DNA from: Gimesia chilikensis
GTDB taxonomy: Bacteria; Planctomycetota; Planctomycetia; Planctomycetales; Planctomycetaceae
Direction: 5' to 3'
Assembly (NCBI RefSeq): GCF_008329715.1
Contig: NZ_VTSR01000011.1
Location: 62,001-126,000, forward strand
Length of the DNA: 64,000 nucleotides
The notes beneath the pieces were generated by a model. It was given only the letters and a program-made list of their open reading frames with translations. It was not told the origin of the DNA and made no database searches. Within the stretch, counting starts at the first letter, position 1. Each line of letters opens with the position of its first letter. This document shows, in pieces, positions 44,201 to 53,005 of the stretch. The position numbers were made by a program, and so were the translations under genes.

Positions 44201-45677
44201 GATTCAGCGAGGCGAGACAGAGAAACCAGGTCGTCGCCGGAAGCCGCCTTCCTTCGGTTCCCCGCACCAGATAGATGATAGTGGAGAACACCATGATCGC
44301 CACCAGCGTGCCGGAGACTTTGACGACTTTGTCCAGCAAATGGACTTCCTCAAGTTGCGAACCGGTTCTCATCAGCGAAAAGGCCAGGAAGATTCCGACA
44401 CCGACTGCCAGCAGCATCCCCCCGACCAGATTGCCGGGAGTCTTATGCCTGAGCTCAGGTTCCAGGTCCGCGACTGTTTCCACGGACTGTGGTGCCTGAG
44501 GGTCTTCGATCTTTTCTCGTGGCGCGGGTCGTGTTGCGCGGGGCGGGCGGGCCTCGGGTGTGTATCCTGGATGCTGCAGGCGGGCGAGATGGGTGCCCAG
44601 CAGTTCGGCGATTTCGGCTGCGGTCTGAATGCGATGTTCGGGCTGCTTTTCCAGCAGGCATTCGATGATTTCGATCAACCACTCGGGGATGTCTTCGTTG
44701 ACTTCCTGAATCGGTCGGGGTGTGTCATCACAGACGCGACGGACGACGGCGGCCAGGTTACTGGCCCGGAAGGGAGAGCGACCGGTACACATGGCATACA
44801 TGACCGCGCCCAGGCTGAAGAGATCGCTGCGTTGATCGACGCGGTCGCCCGAGGCCTGCTCGGGGGACATGTACTGCGGCGTGCCTGAGACTTCGCCCGT
44901 TCTCGTGATCGTGACATCATCGACGGCGCGGGCCAGACCGAAATCGGTAATCTTGACCCGTTCCACCCCATTTTCCAGAAGTATGTTTGCGGGTTTGATA
45001 TCGCGGTGAATCAATCCCTGTTTGTGAGCGGCGGCGAGCCCCTCGGCGATCTGATTGCCAATGCGGAGTATTTCGGTGACTTTGAGCGAGCCGACTTTGT
45101 CCAGTTTTTCCTGGAGCGACTGCCCGACCACGTATTCCATCACCAGGTAAGGGAGCGTCGCTTCGTCGACGGCATGAATAGTGACGATGTGCGGATGACT
45201 AACTGCAGCGGCGGCCTGCGCTTCTCTGAGGAAGCGTTTGCGGGCATTGGGATTAACGGCCAGGAGGGGGGACATCACCTTGATGGCGACGATCCGATTG
45301 AGTTTGGGATCCAGGGCCCGAAAGACGATGCCCATCCCCCCCTGCCCGATGACTTCCTGAACCTGGTAGTCTCCCAGGGTCCCTAACAGGTTCGGGTCGT
45401 CGGAAGGGGTAAGAAAATCGAGTGACAAAGGCTCTGCTGTGCCGGAACCGACAGGGGACTTCTCCAGGAAGCTGCCCGCATCGTCGTAGGCCAGGAGCAA
45501 TGCTTCCACGCGACGACGTTGTTCGAGATCTGCGCCGCAGGTTTCATCCAGAAACTGGGCACGTTCTGCCGGGGTCTTCTTTTCGAGTGCCGCCAGGAAG
45601 AGGCCCTCAACCGACTGCGGGTTCACATTCTCGCGCGTGGGTTCCGGTTCCGGATTGTCAGCAGCAGGATCAGACAT
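41232..45677 (-). CDS. polytopic Ser/Thr protein kinase with duplicated C-terminal module
   Basis: This 1,481-aa protein starts with a helical leader typical of planctomycete kinases (LFLAALEKKTPAERAQFLDE), then a full Hanks-type kinase domain (about 104-370) with the glycine loop GQGGMG (111-116), Lys133 in VAIK, catalytic HRDIKPANILL (His224), DFG (245-247) and GTPQYMSPEQ. After a Pro-rich linker come about a dozen hydrophobic segments. A long C-terminal part contains a Met/Gly-rich linker and two copies of a PEGA-like plus helical module. The size is far beyond a normal bacterial Ser/Thr kinase. The ECF sigma gene lies 167 bp upstream on the same strand, and a small exported protein overlaps downstream. 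The ATG at 45677 is preferred over GTG 45716. Confidence 0.88.
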   Translation of the reverse strand: MSDPAADNPEPEPTRENVNPQSVEGLFLAALEKKTPAERAQFLDETCGADLEQRRRVEALLLAYDDAGSFLEKSPVGSGTAEPLSLDFLTPSDDPNLLGTLGDYQVQEVIGQGGMGIVFRALDPKLNRIVAIKVMSPLLAVNPNARKRFLREAQAAAAVSHPHIVTIHAVDEATLPYLVMEYVVGQSLQEKLDKVGSLKVTEILRIGNQIAEGLAAAHKQGLIHRDIKPANILLENGVERVKITDFGLARAVDDVTITRTGEVSGTPQYMSPEQASGDRVDQRSDLFSLGAVMYAMCTGRSPFRASNLAAVVRRVCDDTPRPIQEVNEDIPEWLIEIIECLLEKQPEHRIQTAAEIAELLGTHLARLQHPGYTPEARPPRATRPAPREKIEDPQAPQSVETVADLEPELRHKTPGNLVGGMLLAVGVGIFLAFSLMRTGSQLEEVHLLDKVVKVSGTLVAIMVFSTIIYLVRGTEGRRLPATTWFLCLASLNLTLFLSFVLTLMVRTKVPLLNVEPDMYQVLLASLIALIGVSGFAVYQLWRFYQSLEPGQFNAMQQRDAWLFTIMGIGIWVLLVLWNWAEATGFIPAMMSISKDWQMVPVIVLAVLGGLCLSVGFWLDQNLKKRLGLSAEDALEIPETVMTSQGKRGSQFDRIVVGVGAVLLVLPLLIWLFGISTGLHFTYSVSEMVLVSSLFFVPVGLLVMICGAQNLVEPDSRAEKVLDGLFLLACLFAGPVGILLYIARYLKRRDARAAGTTEQQPAPDGDPFVQEQRRSNKRVIIGVLVGSLLLLSSILVVQIWRHLNPTEQGFILNWGLNLLVVSVMLIAAYFIRRKGAAAAKRNPWVFMEWVTILVACLMLLSLFLPTLRNPANEKVILEYSGTTPISNVVVEADRYYQVQSWPYELIVEPGVQYIKVSFTASGQLVKFKKKIDKQPGEPLLVDLTSQILAMTRNLQKPTPAAPEPRGPGAILISGQTPFLRAGIFTIYSSDAAGMGMGGMEMGGGDMSGMGMSGEFRSPGPLGFAERFFTLEPMTHEVPAGKYTIRVASTLAGWEGEYSTPQYDLKEVEVKPGEIVSVTIKPDYRKLAENHPDWSRGGLFKFHWAKTNRYSLKIYTLSLPQALVVQQLLQAYADGKPDVAESALLKVAAENNKSEPPKTLAAIFNNGQHPAWNSLIIPGKTTGTWRLIEQQLNQPVQSMGGGGLGGGFGSRVTNPFGGGTFENNRTQSQQQAFPGHKSGTQSSLFQQPVQAPKPRAARTPYKTVVLFGKDPGMSIDLAPLKADSGTRIMKRVQRGASTFEVTPGEYAVTVSTQLVGWATNGRSARYVDSEVNVNTDQSVEKTLHYDFKKLAANHRDWAADEHFYFHWPNPKQGVGMEFDFSAQQAKVVQELLQAFADGKPDVPETTLLKIFGNVIELDKPSSSQLKSLEDIFSDIKQPDWKQLIVPGQSEKTWRLVDPEFQQRQQAKSQTTEKSSEPVGGGVK
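41310..41800 (-). repeat. kinase C-terminal module, copy B
   Basis: The encoded module runs from FEVTPGEYAVTVSTQLVGWA through NHRDWAADEHFYFHW and VVQELLQAFADGKPDVPE to DWKQLIVPGQSEKTWRLVD. It repeats the layout and many residues of copy A at about 42110-42590. Confidence 0.75.
42110..42590 (-). repeat. kinase C-terminal module, copy A
   Basis: The encoded module runs from HEVPAGKYTIRVASTLAGWE through NHPDWSRGGLFKFHW and VVQQLLQAYADGKPDVAE to AWNSLIIPGKTTGTWRLIE. A Gly/Met-rich linker precedes it and a second Gly-rich linker separates it from copy B. Confidence 0.75.
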
Positions 45678-45844
45678 GAGACTGTTTTCTGTTAAACGTT
45701 TTGTCCCGGGAACCACGCCAGTTCCCTTCTATCAATCAATGCGACAGCACGGTGCCTGGCGCCTCATCCTCACGGTCAATAAAACGCGATTTTCTGCAGA
45801 TTTAATGAAAGCGGGCCGACTTAGATTGCCCTAAGCTGCTGTAG

Positions 45845-46417
45845 TTAAACGAGTTGATCAGTATCGCCCCGCATCTGGTGATAGAGCCAGGCACGCGAAT
45901 AAGCCCAGTGCCGGGCCGCGGTAGCCCGGGAGATGCCCAGCACATCCGCCGCTTCCTGTTCGCTGAGACCGGCGAAATAGCGGAGCTTCACGAGCTCTGC
46001 CTTCTGCGGGTCCTCTTCGGCGAAGAGCGTCAGCGCTTCATCGAGGGCCAGCAGATCATCGGGTTGTTCGAGGGCCGGAGCTGAGATTTCAGGGAGATCG
46101 ACACGCTCGTGGTCGCCGCCGTGCTTGAGGCGTTTTTTGCGTCGCGCATTTTCGATTAATATCCGCCGCATCGACTCAGCCGCTGCTGCGAAGAAATGGC
46201 CCCGGTGATCCCACTCCTGTTCCGCGGACTGTCCGACCAGACGCAGGTAGGCTTCATGGACCAGCGCGGTTGCGGTTAAGGTCTGTCCGGGTGCTTCGTG
46301 CGCGAGCTTCTGTCGTGCCAGTCGCTGGAGTTCAGCATAGACGACAGGCAGCAATTGATCTGTGGCTGCCAGGTCTCCTGCTTCCAGGGCCTGTAAGATG
46401 TGTGTGATATCCTGCAT
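45845..46417 (-). CDS. ECF-type sigma-70 factor (TIGR02999-like)
   Basis: The 190-aa product has sigma region 2 in its first half, beginning ITHILQALEAGDLAATDQLL and LPVVYAELQRLARQKL with the TATALVHEAYLRL motif. Region 4 is in the second half, with VKLRYFAGLSEQEAADVLGI and SRATAARHWAYSRAWLYHQM as the helix-turn-helix. These are marks of the planctomycete-rich sigma family TIGR02999. No anti-sigma gene is adjacent; instead a Ser/Thr kinase gene follows on the same strand, an arrangement known in planctomycetes in which the kinase may control the sigma factor. The ATG at 46417 is chosen; the frame is open to 46672, but the extra 85 residues overlap the divergent gene and look non-coding. Confidence 0.9.
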   Translation of the reverse strand: MQDITHILQALEAGDLAATDQLLPVVYAELQRLARQKLAHEAPGQTLTATALVHEAYLRLVGQSAEQEWDHRGHFFAAAAESMRRILIENARRKKRLKHGGDHERVDLPEISAPALEQPDDLLALDEALTLFAEEDPQKAELVKLRYFAGLSEQEAADVLGISRATAARHWAYSRAWLYHQMRGDTDQLV

Positions 46418-46585
46418 GCGTTGAGCTCGTACGCGATTAAGATTCGTTCGACTGATTAATAGAAATGTTGCTATCCGCCAGTGTAACCTGTGGGACCGCC
46501 GATGCAAATCAGAATTGTGTTTCCCAGCAGTGTATCGATCCGTTAACATGGAAGCGGATTGACAGTTGTTGTCTTCCGGGAAGCC

Positions 46586-47371
46586 ATGTTCCCTCAGAGA
46601 AAGTTCCGAACCATGCTGCGTGCTCTCCGAGATTTCATCTGGTGCCTGCTGATCCTGGGGCTGGTTGCTCAACAGGGGCAGTCAGTGCAGGCAGCTGAAT
46701 GGGGAAGTCTATCAGGCAAGTTTGTCTATTCCGGCCCCCCTGTGAAACAACAAAAGACTCCGTCCCCCAAGCCTCCGTCACTGGTCGTCGGACCGCAGGG
46801 AGGCATCAAGAATATCTTTGTGTATTTAAAGGAACGGAATTTCAAACCGGAACGGATTCACCCTGACTTTCGAAAACTGCCGAATCTGGTGGTGATTGCA
46901 CATCGAAACCAGCGTTTCGAACCGCATGCTGCCGCCCTGTGGCAACCACATCAGAAGCTGGTAATCTCCAATCAATCACCCCGCGTGCACGTAACGCAAT
47001 TATTTCCACTCAAAAATCAACGTCCGGATATAGCTGCCATTGGTCCGGGGCGTAAAGAAACCATTCCGTTTGAATACCCGGAACTACTTCCCATCCAAAT
47101 CAAATGTGATATTCACCCCTTTGAAACCGGTTACCTGCTGGTTCTAGACCATCCGTACGTGTCTATCTCCGATGAAACCGGGACATTCCAGATTAAGAAT
47201 CTGCCCGTCGGGGACTGGGAGTTTCGCGTCTGGCACGAGCAGGCCGGACATCTGGCAGCCCGGGAAGACTGGCAGAATGGGCGGATCAAGATCCAGATTA
47301 AGCCGGGTGAGAATGACCTGGGAGTGATCAAGGTTTCTCCCGAGATGCTTGAGCAGAAGACAGCCAAGTAA
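46586..47371 (+). CDS. secreted cupredoxin-like/carboxypeptidase-regulatory-like protein
   Basis: This ~261-aa protein has an N-terminal signal peptide (hydrophobic stretch IWCLLILGLVAQQG, likely cut after VQA). The mature part resembles a family often annotated as methylamine-utilisation-like: NIFVYLKERNFKPER, a beta-sandwich containing LVISNQSPRVHVTQLFP, a cupredoxin-like IQIKCDIHPFETGYLLVLDH, where Cys and His could bind copper, and a transthyretin-like segment TGTFQIKNLPVGDWEFRVWH. The start could be ATG 46586 or ATG 46613. A TTG at 46559 is also in frame. It is divergent from the ECF sigma gene, 168 bp apart, so it could be one of that factor's targets. Confidence 0.7.
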   Translation: MFPQRKFRTMLRALRDFIWCLLILGLVAQQGQSVQAAEWGSLSGKFVYSGPPVKQQKTPSPKPPSLVVGPQGGIKNIFVYLKERNFKPERIHPDFRKLPNLVVIAHRNQRFEPHAAALWQPHQKLVISNQSPRVHVTQLFPLKNQRPDIAAIGPGRKETIPFEYPELLPIQIKCDIHPFETGYLLVLDHPYVSISDETGTFQIKNLPVGDWEFRVWHEQAGHLAAREDWQNGRIKIQIKPGENDLGVIKVSPEMLEQKTAK

Positions 47372-47413
47372 TAACGGGTGTCTCCATTTCAGTATCTGTT
47401 TGAGATGTTGAAA

Positions 47414-47986
47414 TCAGTCTTTCTTGACCAGACGGAACGTCAGCGAGATGCGACGTGCGCGGGGGACGCGTTTACCGTCGATCAGATCTGATTTGCGAGC
47501 GGCGATGCCGTGCTTCCATTTATAGCGGGCGGTATCGCTGAAAACGAGCAGGCTGCGAGCCGTCAATGTCTGGCTGATCTTTGTCTGGTCGGCGAGGCTG
47601 ATGAAATCCATGCCGACATGCGAACCCAGGCTGATGCTGGCAATCTGTGGGCCGAAGCAGGGAACGCAGTCTACGTGCGCGGCGATTCCCTGGCCAGGTT
47701 CGTATTCATTGATGATCAGTTGGTCGGGCTCTGTTTTCAGATATCCTTCATCGGTCAGGCGTTTTGCGAGTTCGCCCAAGGGACCGGGAAGTGCTCCCAG
47801 AAAGAGGGCTGCGTCGATATCTCGGGCGGTATAATCGTAGCGATAACCGTAATGCTGGACCCGCCTCCGGAGCGTGGTATCCCAGGGCTGCTGATCGATC
47901 CAGGTGATCAACGCTGCCTCTTCCGCTTCTGAGAGATAGTTTTCTTTTAATTGAAAGCCTGCGACTTCGCTGATTGTGCTCGACAT
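47414..47986 (-). CDS. AlkB-like 2-oxoglutarate/Fe(II) dioxygenase
   Basis: The 190-aa protein has the AlkB-type fold markers NEYEPGQGIAAHVDCVPCFG with the iron ligands His104 and Asp106, SLGSHVGMDF, a second ligand His159 in YKWKHGI, and the 2-oxoglutarate-binding arginines in RARRISLTFR. The N-terminal part includes RRRVQHYGYRYDY, typical of the nucleotide-recognition lid of ALKBH-like enzymes. The family repairs alkylated nucleic acid bases or acts on other methylated substrates. It is convergent with the preceding gene with 42 bp between stops. The ATG at 47986 is chosen; an upstream ATG at 48067 would add 27 basic residues. Confidence 0.9.
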   Translation of the reverse strand: MSSTISEVAGFQLKENYLSEAEEAALITWIDQQPWDTTLRRRVQHYGYRYDYTARDIDAALFLGALPGPLGELAKRLTDEGYLKTEPDQLIINEYEPGQGIAAHVDCVPCFGPQIASISLGSHVGMDFISLADQTKISQTLTARSLLVFSDTARYKWKHGIAARKSDLIDGKRVPRARRISLTFRLVKKD

Positions 47987-48198
47987 TCTGCTCCACTCCC
48001 GATTGATTCTGGCTTCTGGTTTCCGTCTTCCGTGCTGCATCCACAGCGGAGGTGTAAGGTGTCGCATGAGCGATGCGATTTCAAATCCAGTTCGATGAAA
48101 TTACTGAAAAAATGAACAATTTGATCCTCGAAAGAGGGGCCAGCAGCCTTTAAGATGGATAACTGTTTTATTCACATACATTTACAACGAGCCCTCAT

Positions 48199-49002
48199 AT
48201 GCGAATTCTCCTTCCCCTGCTCTGCCTGCTGCTGTTTGGGTCGATTTCACCGGCGGCGGAGAATGGTTCTGCATTAGAAACGAAGACAGTCCCCAAGGTA
48301 CTCCCTAAGGCAGGAGTGATTCTGACGTTTGACGACCGGAATATGAATCAGTGGGTCAAACAGATTCCGTTATTTCAGAAGTACAATGCGCGGGTGACCT
48401 TCTTTGTCGATCACTTTCATACATTGACGCCGCAGCAGATTGATGCGTTGAAACAGCTCAAAGCGGCCGGACATACGATTGGCTGTCACGGGGCCAGGCA
48501 TCGCAAGGCGGTCGACTATGTGCGTGAGCATGGCATGGCGCGTTATCTCGACGATGAAATTGAACCGGCGGTGAAACGGATGACCGACGCCGGCTTTCCG
48601 CCGACCTGCTTTGCTTATCCCAGTAGTTCGCGGAATGCCGAGATTGATCAGGCCCTGCTGAAAACGTTTCGTCATTTGCGGGGCGGGACCGGGTTACCTG
48701 CGGGACAGCGGATGCGGGATCTGAAAGCGATATATGTGCCGGTTGATCAGATTGCCGACCGCGGTTGTCTGATCGGTACGGGCATCGATTACGCGGGGAC
48801 GGAGAAGCGGCCCGATTACCTGGTGGAGATCAAAGACGCGATGGATCATGCTAAACAGCGGGGGGAGATTGTTGTCTTTTATGCGCACAACATCAGTGAC
48901 AAGGGGCCCGGGCATCATCTGCAACCACGGGTTCTGGAGGCGATTCTGGCACATGCACAGCAGATCGGTTTGGCGACGCTGACTTATGATGATCTGCCTT
49001 GA
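48199..49002 (+). CDS. secreted polysaccharide deacetylase
   Basis: The 267-aa protein has a clear signal peptide (MRILLPLLCLLLFGSISPAA). The NodB-like domain retains the metal triad: LTFDDRNMNQW supplies the aspartates and GCHGARHRK supplies two histidines, preceded by YNARVTFFVDHFH. The later CFAYPSSSRNAEIDQALLKT and IVVFYAHNISDKG match the closing motifs of a divergent family often found in planctomycetes. The first motif has R-N after TFDD where canonical enzymes have G-P. It should deacetylate or de-esterify an extracellular glycan, but the substrate is unknown. It stands alone on its strand. Confidence 0.83.
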   Translation: MRILLPLLCLLLFGSISPAAENGSALETKTVPKVLPKAGVILTFDDRNMNQWVKQIPLFQKYNARVTFFVDHFHTLTPQQIDALKQLKAAGHTIGCHGARHRKAVDYVREHGMARYLDDEIEPAVKRMTDAGFPPTCFAYPSSSRNAEIDQALLKTFRHLRGGTGLPAGQRMRDLKAIYVPVDQIADRGCLIGTGIDYAGTEKRPDYLVEIKDAMDHAKQRGEIVVFYAHNISDKGPGHHLQPRVLEAILAHAQQIGLATLTYDDLP

Positions 49003-49047
49003 AGTTGGTGATCGCAGTTGAATGGATTTGAGTTTAACAGTTGAGGT

Positions 49048-49236
49048 TTGTCGCTCGTCCAGCGCACGCTTGCTTTGAGACCTCTTGTTGTCTTTGACAA
49101 CCTCGAATTTCATTCGAGGCCACCCGGTGATTTTCTTTTACTGGTGAGGGAATATGCGCTGGTTATTCTTGCCCTGGCTCTGGGTGCGCCGATCTGTATG
49201 ATTTTCTGGATTTTGGACGGCTATAAACGGTCATGA
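49048..49236 (+). CDS. possible small membrane peptide
   Basis: The frame encodes up to 62 residues, of which the last 30 (from a GTG at 49144) look like a genuine single-span peptide: YALVILALALGAPICMIFWI followed by LDGYKRS. The first half covers the palindrome at 49101-49119, which argues that the real start, if any, is the internal GTG. No homologue is recognised. Confidence 0.25.
   Translation: MSLVQRTLALRPLVVFDNLEFHSRPPGDFLLLVREYALVILALALGAPICMIFWILDGYKRS
49101..49119. repeat. REP-like palindrome, copy 1
   Basis: CCTCGAATTTCATTCGAGG is a perfect palindrome of 8 bp arms around a 3-nt centre. Copy 2 at 49782-49800 has the same core (CGAAT-TxC-ATTCG form) with one arm base changed on both sides, so pairing is kept. 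Both are followed within 3 nt by ACCC. Confidence 0.7.
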
Positions 49237-49283
49237 GCAACGGAGACTCGATCGTATTTTATTTGCTGCGCCAGAATATTTTC

Positions 49284-49305
49284 GGGAGGACACATGGGTC
49301 CTCCC
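49284..49305. repeat. strong hairpin GGGAGGAC/GTCCTCCC
   Basis: An 8-bp GC-rich perfect inverted repeat with a 6-nt loop, ACATGG. It is preceded by an AT-rich run and not followed by a T-run. It could be a repetitive extragenic palindrome or a factor-assisted terminator. Confidence 0.6.
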
Positions 49306-49417
49306 CTACAGATTTAATACATTTCCAATGAGTCGAGGAATTCGTTATGGATATGGTGCCTGCGATTATGATTGATGGCTTTGATTTTGCTGAACGGCGT
49401 CGGGGAGTCAAGACAGA

Positions 49418-49502
49418 ATTTTGTCCCAATGTGGCCGGATTTTGTCCTGCTGTGTCCGGGAATTTGTCCTGGTATGGCCGGTTTCTGTCCTGCTGTGCCC
49501 TG
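49418..49502. repeat. minisatellite of four 21-22-bp units
   Basis: Units start at 49418, 49439, 49460 and 49482. The consensus is close to TTTTGTCCTGCTGTGTCCGG. Read on the minus strand it encodes a repeated seven-residue motif containing GQ or TK pairs with no recognised function. Confidence 0.75.
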
Positions 49503-49781
49503 AGTCAAAAGTGGATTCAGGTAACAGGTGCGGGATGTTTCCGTGAACAGGAGGTGAAAATCGATGGTTTTTCAGGTGGATGTGGGGCACTGGTGCGTTT
49601 TGTTGCCTGGTGTCGCTTTCCCGTCTCGCGCGCGAGCCAGATTGGGAACAGGATACGGGGAGGCAGGAGCCGATCAAGGTGAGTTTATTCAGTTGTTGGT
49701 GGGGGAAGTTCATTATGGGGTTGAGAGTTTTCTGAGGCAGTTCGGATTGTTGCTCTGTCAGTTTCCTGCTCGCGTTGCTCG

Positions 49782-49800
49782 CCCCGAATTACATTCGGGG
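49782..49800. repeat. REP-like palindrome, copy 2
   Basis: CCCCGAATTACATTCGGGG, a perfect palindrome with a 3-nt centre and 8-bp arms, is the compensated variant of the palindrome at 49101-49119. Confidence 0.7.
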
Positions 49801-50026
49801 TTACCCAATGGAGGTGGTGTTTGATGGAAGGGATGGAAGAGTTGAATGTGGATTGTCTGTTTGGTCTGAGACCTCCAGTTGCCTGCGGTAATCCCGGTGG
49901 GGCGTGGGATGGGTGCTGTTCCTGTTCACGCCAGCGAAGTCTTGCTCAAGTACCGGTGGCTATTGCCATTCCGCTCAGGAGAGTGATTGTAATATGATCT
50001 CCCATCATTCCGGATTGCCAGCTCAA

Positions 50027-51616
<1,590 letters not shown>

Positions 51617-51838
51617 GGAGGCAAGTCTTCTATTAAAGGAGATAAATCGATCGGATTCAGGACTTATTGTAAGGAGCCGCGGAAGCAGACTCAACCAGAG
51701 ATTCAGCGTGCCGGAAAGCCTTCGCAAGAAATGCGGGAACCGGCGGGTTCCGAATTGATCTGGGTTCTACCACCGGGTACATTTAATAAACCCCATTGCC
51801 GAATTCCTTTCTTTCCAGCGCAGCACGGGAACCTGTAA

Positions 51839-52936
51839 ATGCCAGCTTCAAATCAGACACGTCGCGACTTTCTTAAAACCACCGCAGCCGGTACGACGGC
51901 TGCTTTGTTCGGAGCCCCTGCAATTCACGCCGATTCCAAAACGGATTCGCGGATCGTACTTGGTACGGGCGATTACCAATATGAGGTGACCCACGACTGG
52001 GCCAGGCTCCCTTCGAAATTCACCTGGCAGACCACACATAACGTCGCCATCGACAGGGATGGCTTCGTCTACGTGATCCATGAAGGACGGGCGGACCAGA
52101 AAGATCATCCTTCCATCTTCGTGTTTGACCCCAAAGGGAAATTCGTGCGTGCGTTCGGTAACCAGTTCCAGGGGGGCGGGCATGGACTGGAAGTCCGCCA
52201 GGAAGGGAATGAACAGTTTCTGTACGTGACCGGGTATCAGCATCTGAAAACCTTTGCCAAGCTCGATCTCAAGGGGGAAACGGTCTGGCAGAAATACGCA
52301 CCGATGGTGTCGGGGTTTTATGCTTCCGGGGAAGCAACGCGTCCCGAGAAGGTCTGGGGCCGGGACCGATTTCTGCCGACGAATTTTGCGTTCCATCCGG
52401 ATGGGGGCTTCTTCCTGGCCGATGGATACGGGGCGTACCAGATTCATCGCTTCAGTAAAGACGATAAATGGCTGTCCGCATTTGGGGGACAGGGAAAAGA
52501 GGACGGTAAGTTCAATCTGCCCCACGGCCTGTGGATAGATGATCGGCCGGGCCGCGAGGCTTCCGTGGTCGTCGCGGATCGGGCGAACGCACGTCTGCAA
52601 TGGTTCACGCTGGATGGCAAACACCTGGAAACGATGACCGGCTTCATTCTGCCTGCGAATCTCGATACCTACAATGATCTGCTGCTGGTACCCGACCTGG
52701 CGTCCCGTATTACGCTGCTGGATGGCAAGAATAAAGTCATCGCACACCTGGGACAGGATCCGGACTGGGCCAAAGCGATGAAGAGTGCCAAGCCACGAAT
52801 GCGGGAGACTCCCGAGAAATGGCAGGCGGGTCGCTTCGTGCATCCACATGATGCCTGTTTTGATCAGGACGGCAACATCTTCGTTGCAGAATGGGTGGCC
52901 ACTGGCCGGATCAGTAAACTGAAACACCTTGGATAG
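51839..52936 (+). CDS. NHL-repeat beta-propeller protein with Tat leader
   Basis: The 365-aa protein begins with a twin-arginine leader, QTRRDFLKTTAAGTTAALFG, cut probably after IHA. NHL-type blades follow: HNVAIDRDGFVYVIHEGR, FDPKGKFVRAFGNQFQGGGH, NFAFHPDGGFFLADGYGAYQ, FNLPHGLWIDDRPGREASVV, VADRANARLQWFTLDGKHLE and HDACFDQDGNIFVAEWV. Six blades are visible, as in peptidylglycine-lyase-like or teichoic-type NHL propellers. The function is probably binding or lyase activity in the periplasm and is unproven. It is divergent from the sulfatase gene across about 220 bp and may share its regulation. Confidence 0.85.
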   Translation: MPASNQTRRDFLKTTAAGTTAALFGAPAIHADSKTDSRIVLGTGDYQYEVTHDWARLPSKFTWQTTHNVAIDRDGFVYVIHEGRADQKDHPSIFVFDPKGKFVRAFGNQFQGGGHGLEVRQEGNEQFLYVTGYQHLKTFAKLDLKGETVWQKYAPMVSGFYASGEATRPEKVWGRDRFLPTNFAFHPDGGFFLADGYGAYQIHRFSKDDKWLSAFGGQGKEDGKFNLPHGLWIDDRPGREASVVVADRANARLQWFTLDGKHLETMTGFILPANLDTYNDLLLVPDLASRITLLDGKNKVIAHLGQDPDWAKAMKSAKPRMRETPEKWQAGRFVHPHDACFDQDGNIFVAEWVATGRISKLKHLG

Positions 52937-53005
52937 TCTGTTAATCAAAAACTCCTACTTACAGTAAGCGCATGTTATCTCTCTCCTCGAAATAGAAATC
53001 ACACC

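Larger units (their letters stand above)
49003..50026. other. gene-poor island with palindromes and a minisatellite
   Basis: This 1-kb region lies between the deacetylase gene and the convergent sulfatase gene. Besides the doubtful small membrane peptide it holds three strong palindromes (49101-49119, 49284-49305, 49782-49800) and four tandem 21-22-bp repeats (49418-49502). Open frames here are short, overlap on both strands, and are rich in Cys, Arg and Trp. It may be a collection of repetitive extragenic elements or a decayed gene. Confidence 0.5.

Noticed and set aside
46418..46672. 85-residue N-terminal extension of the ECF sigma factor
   Set aside because: The extension overlaps the divergent gene, is polar and low in complexity, and the family begins at the internal Met at 46417.
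49418..49502. Possible short CRISPR array
   Set aside because: The 21-22-bp units are directly adjacent without spacers, and no cas genes are nearby.
51848..52948. 366-codon open frame on the minus strand opposite the NHL-propeller gene
   Set aside because: The plus-strand frame has a Tat leader and regular NHL blades; the minus frame has no recognisable motif.
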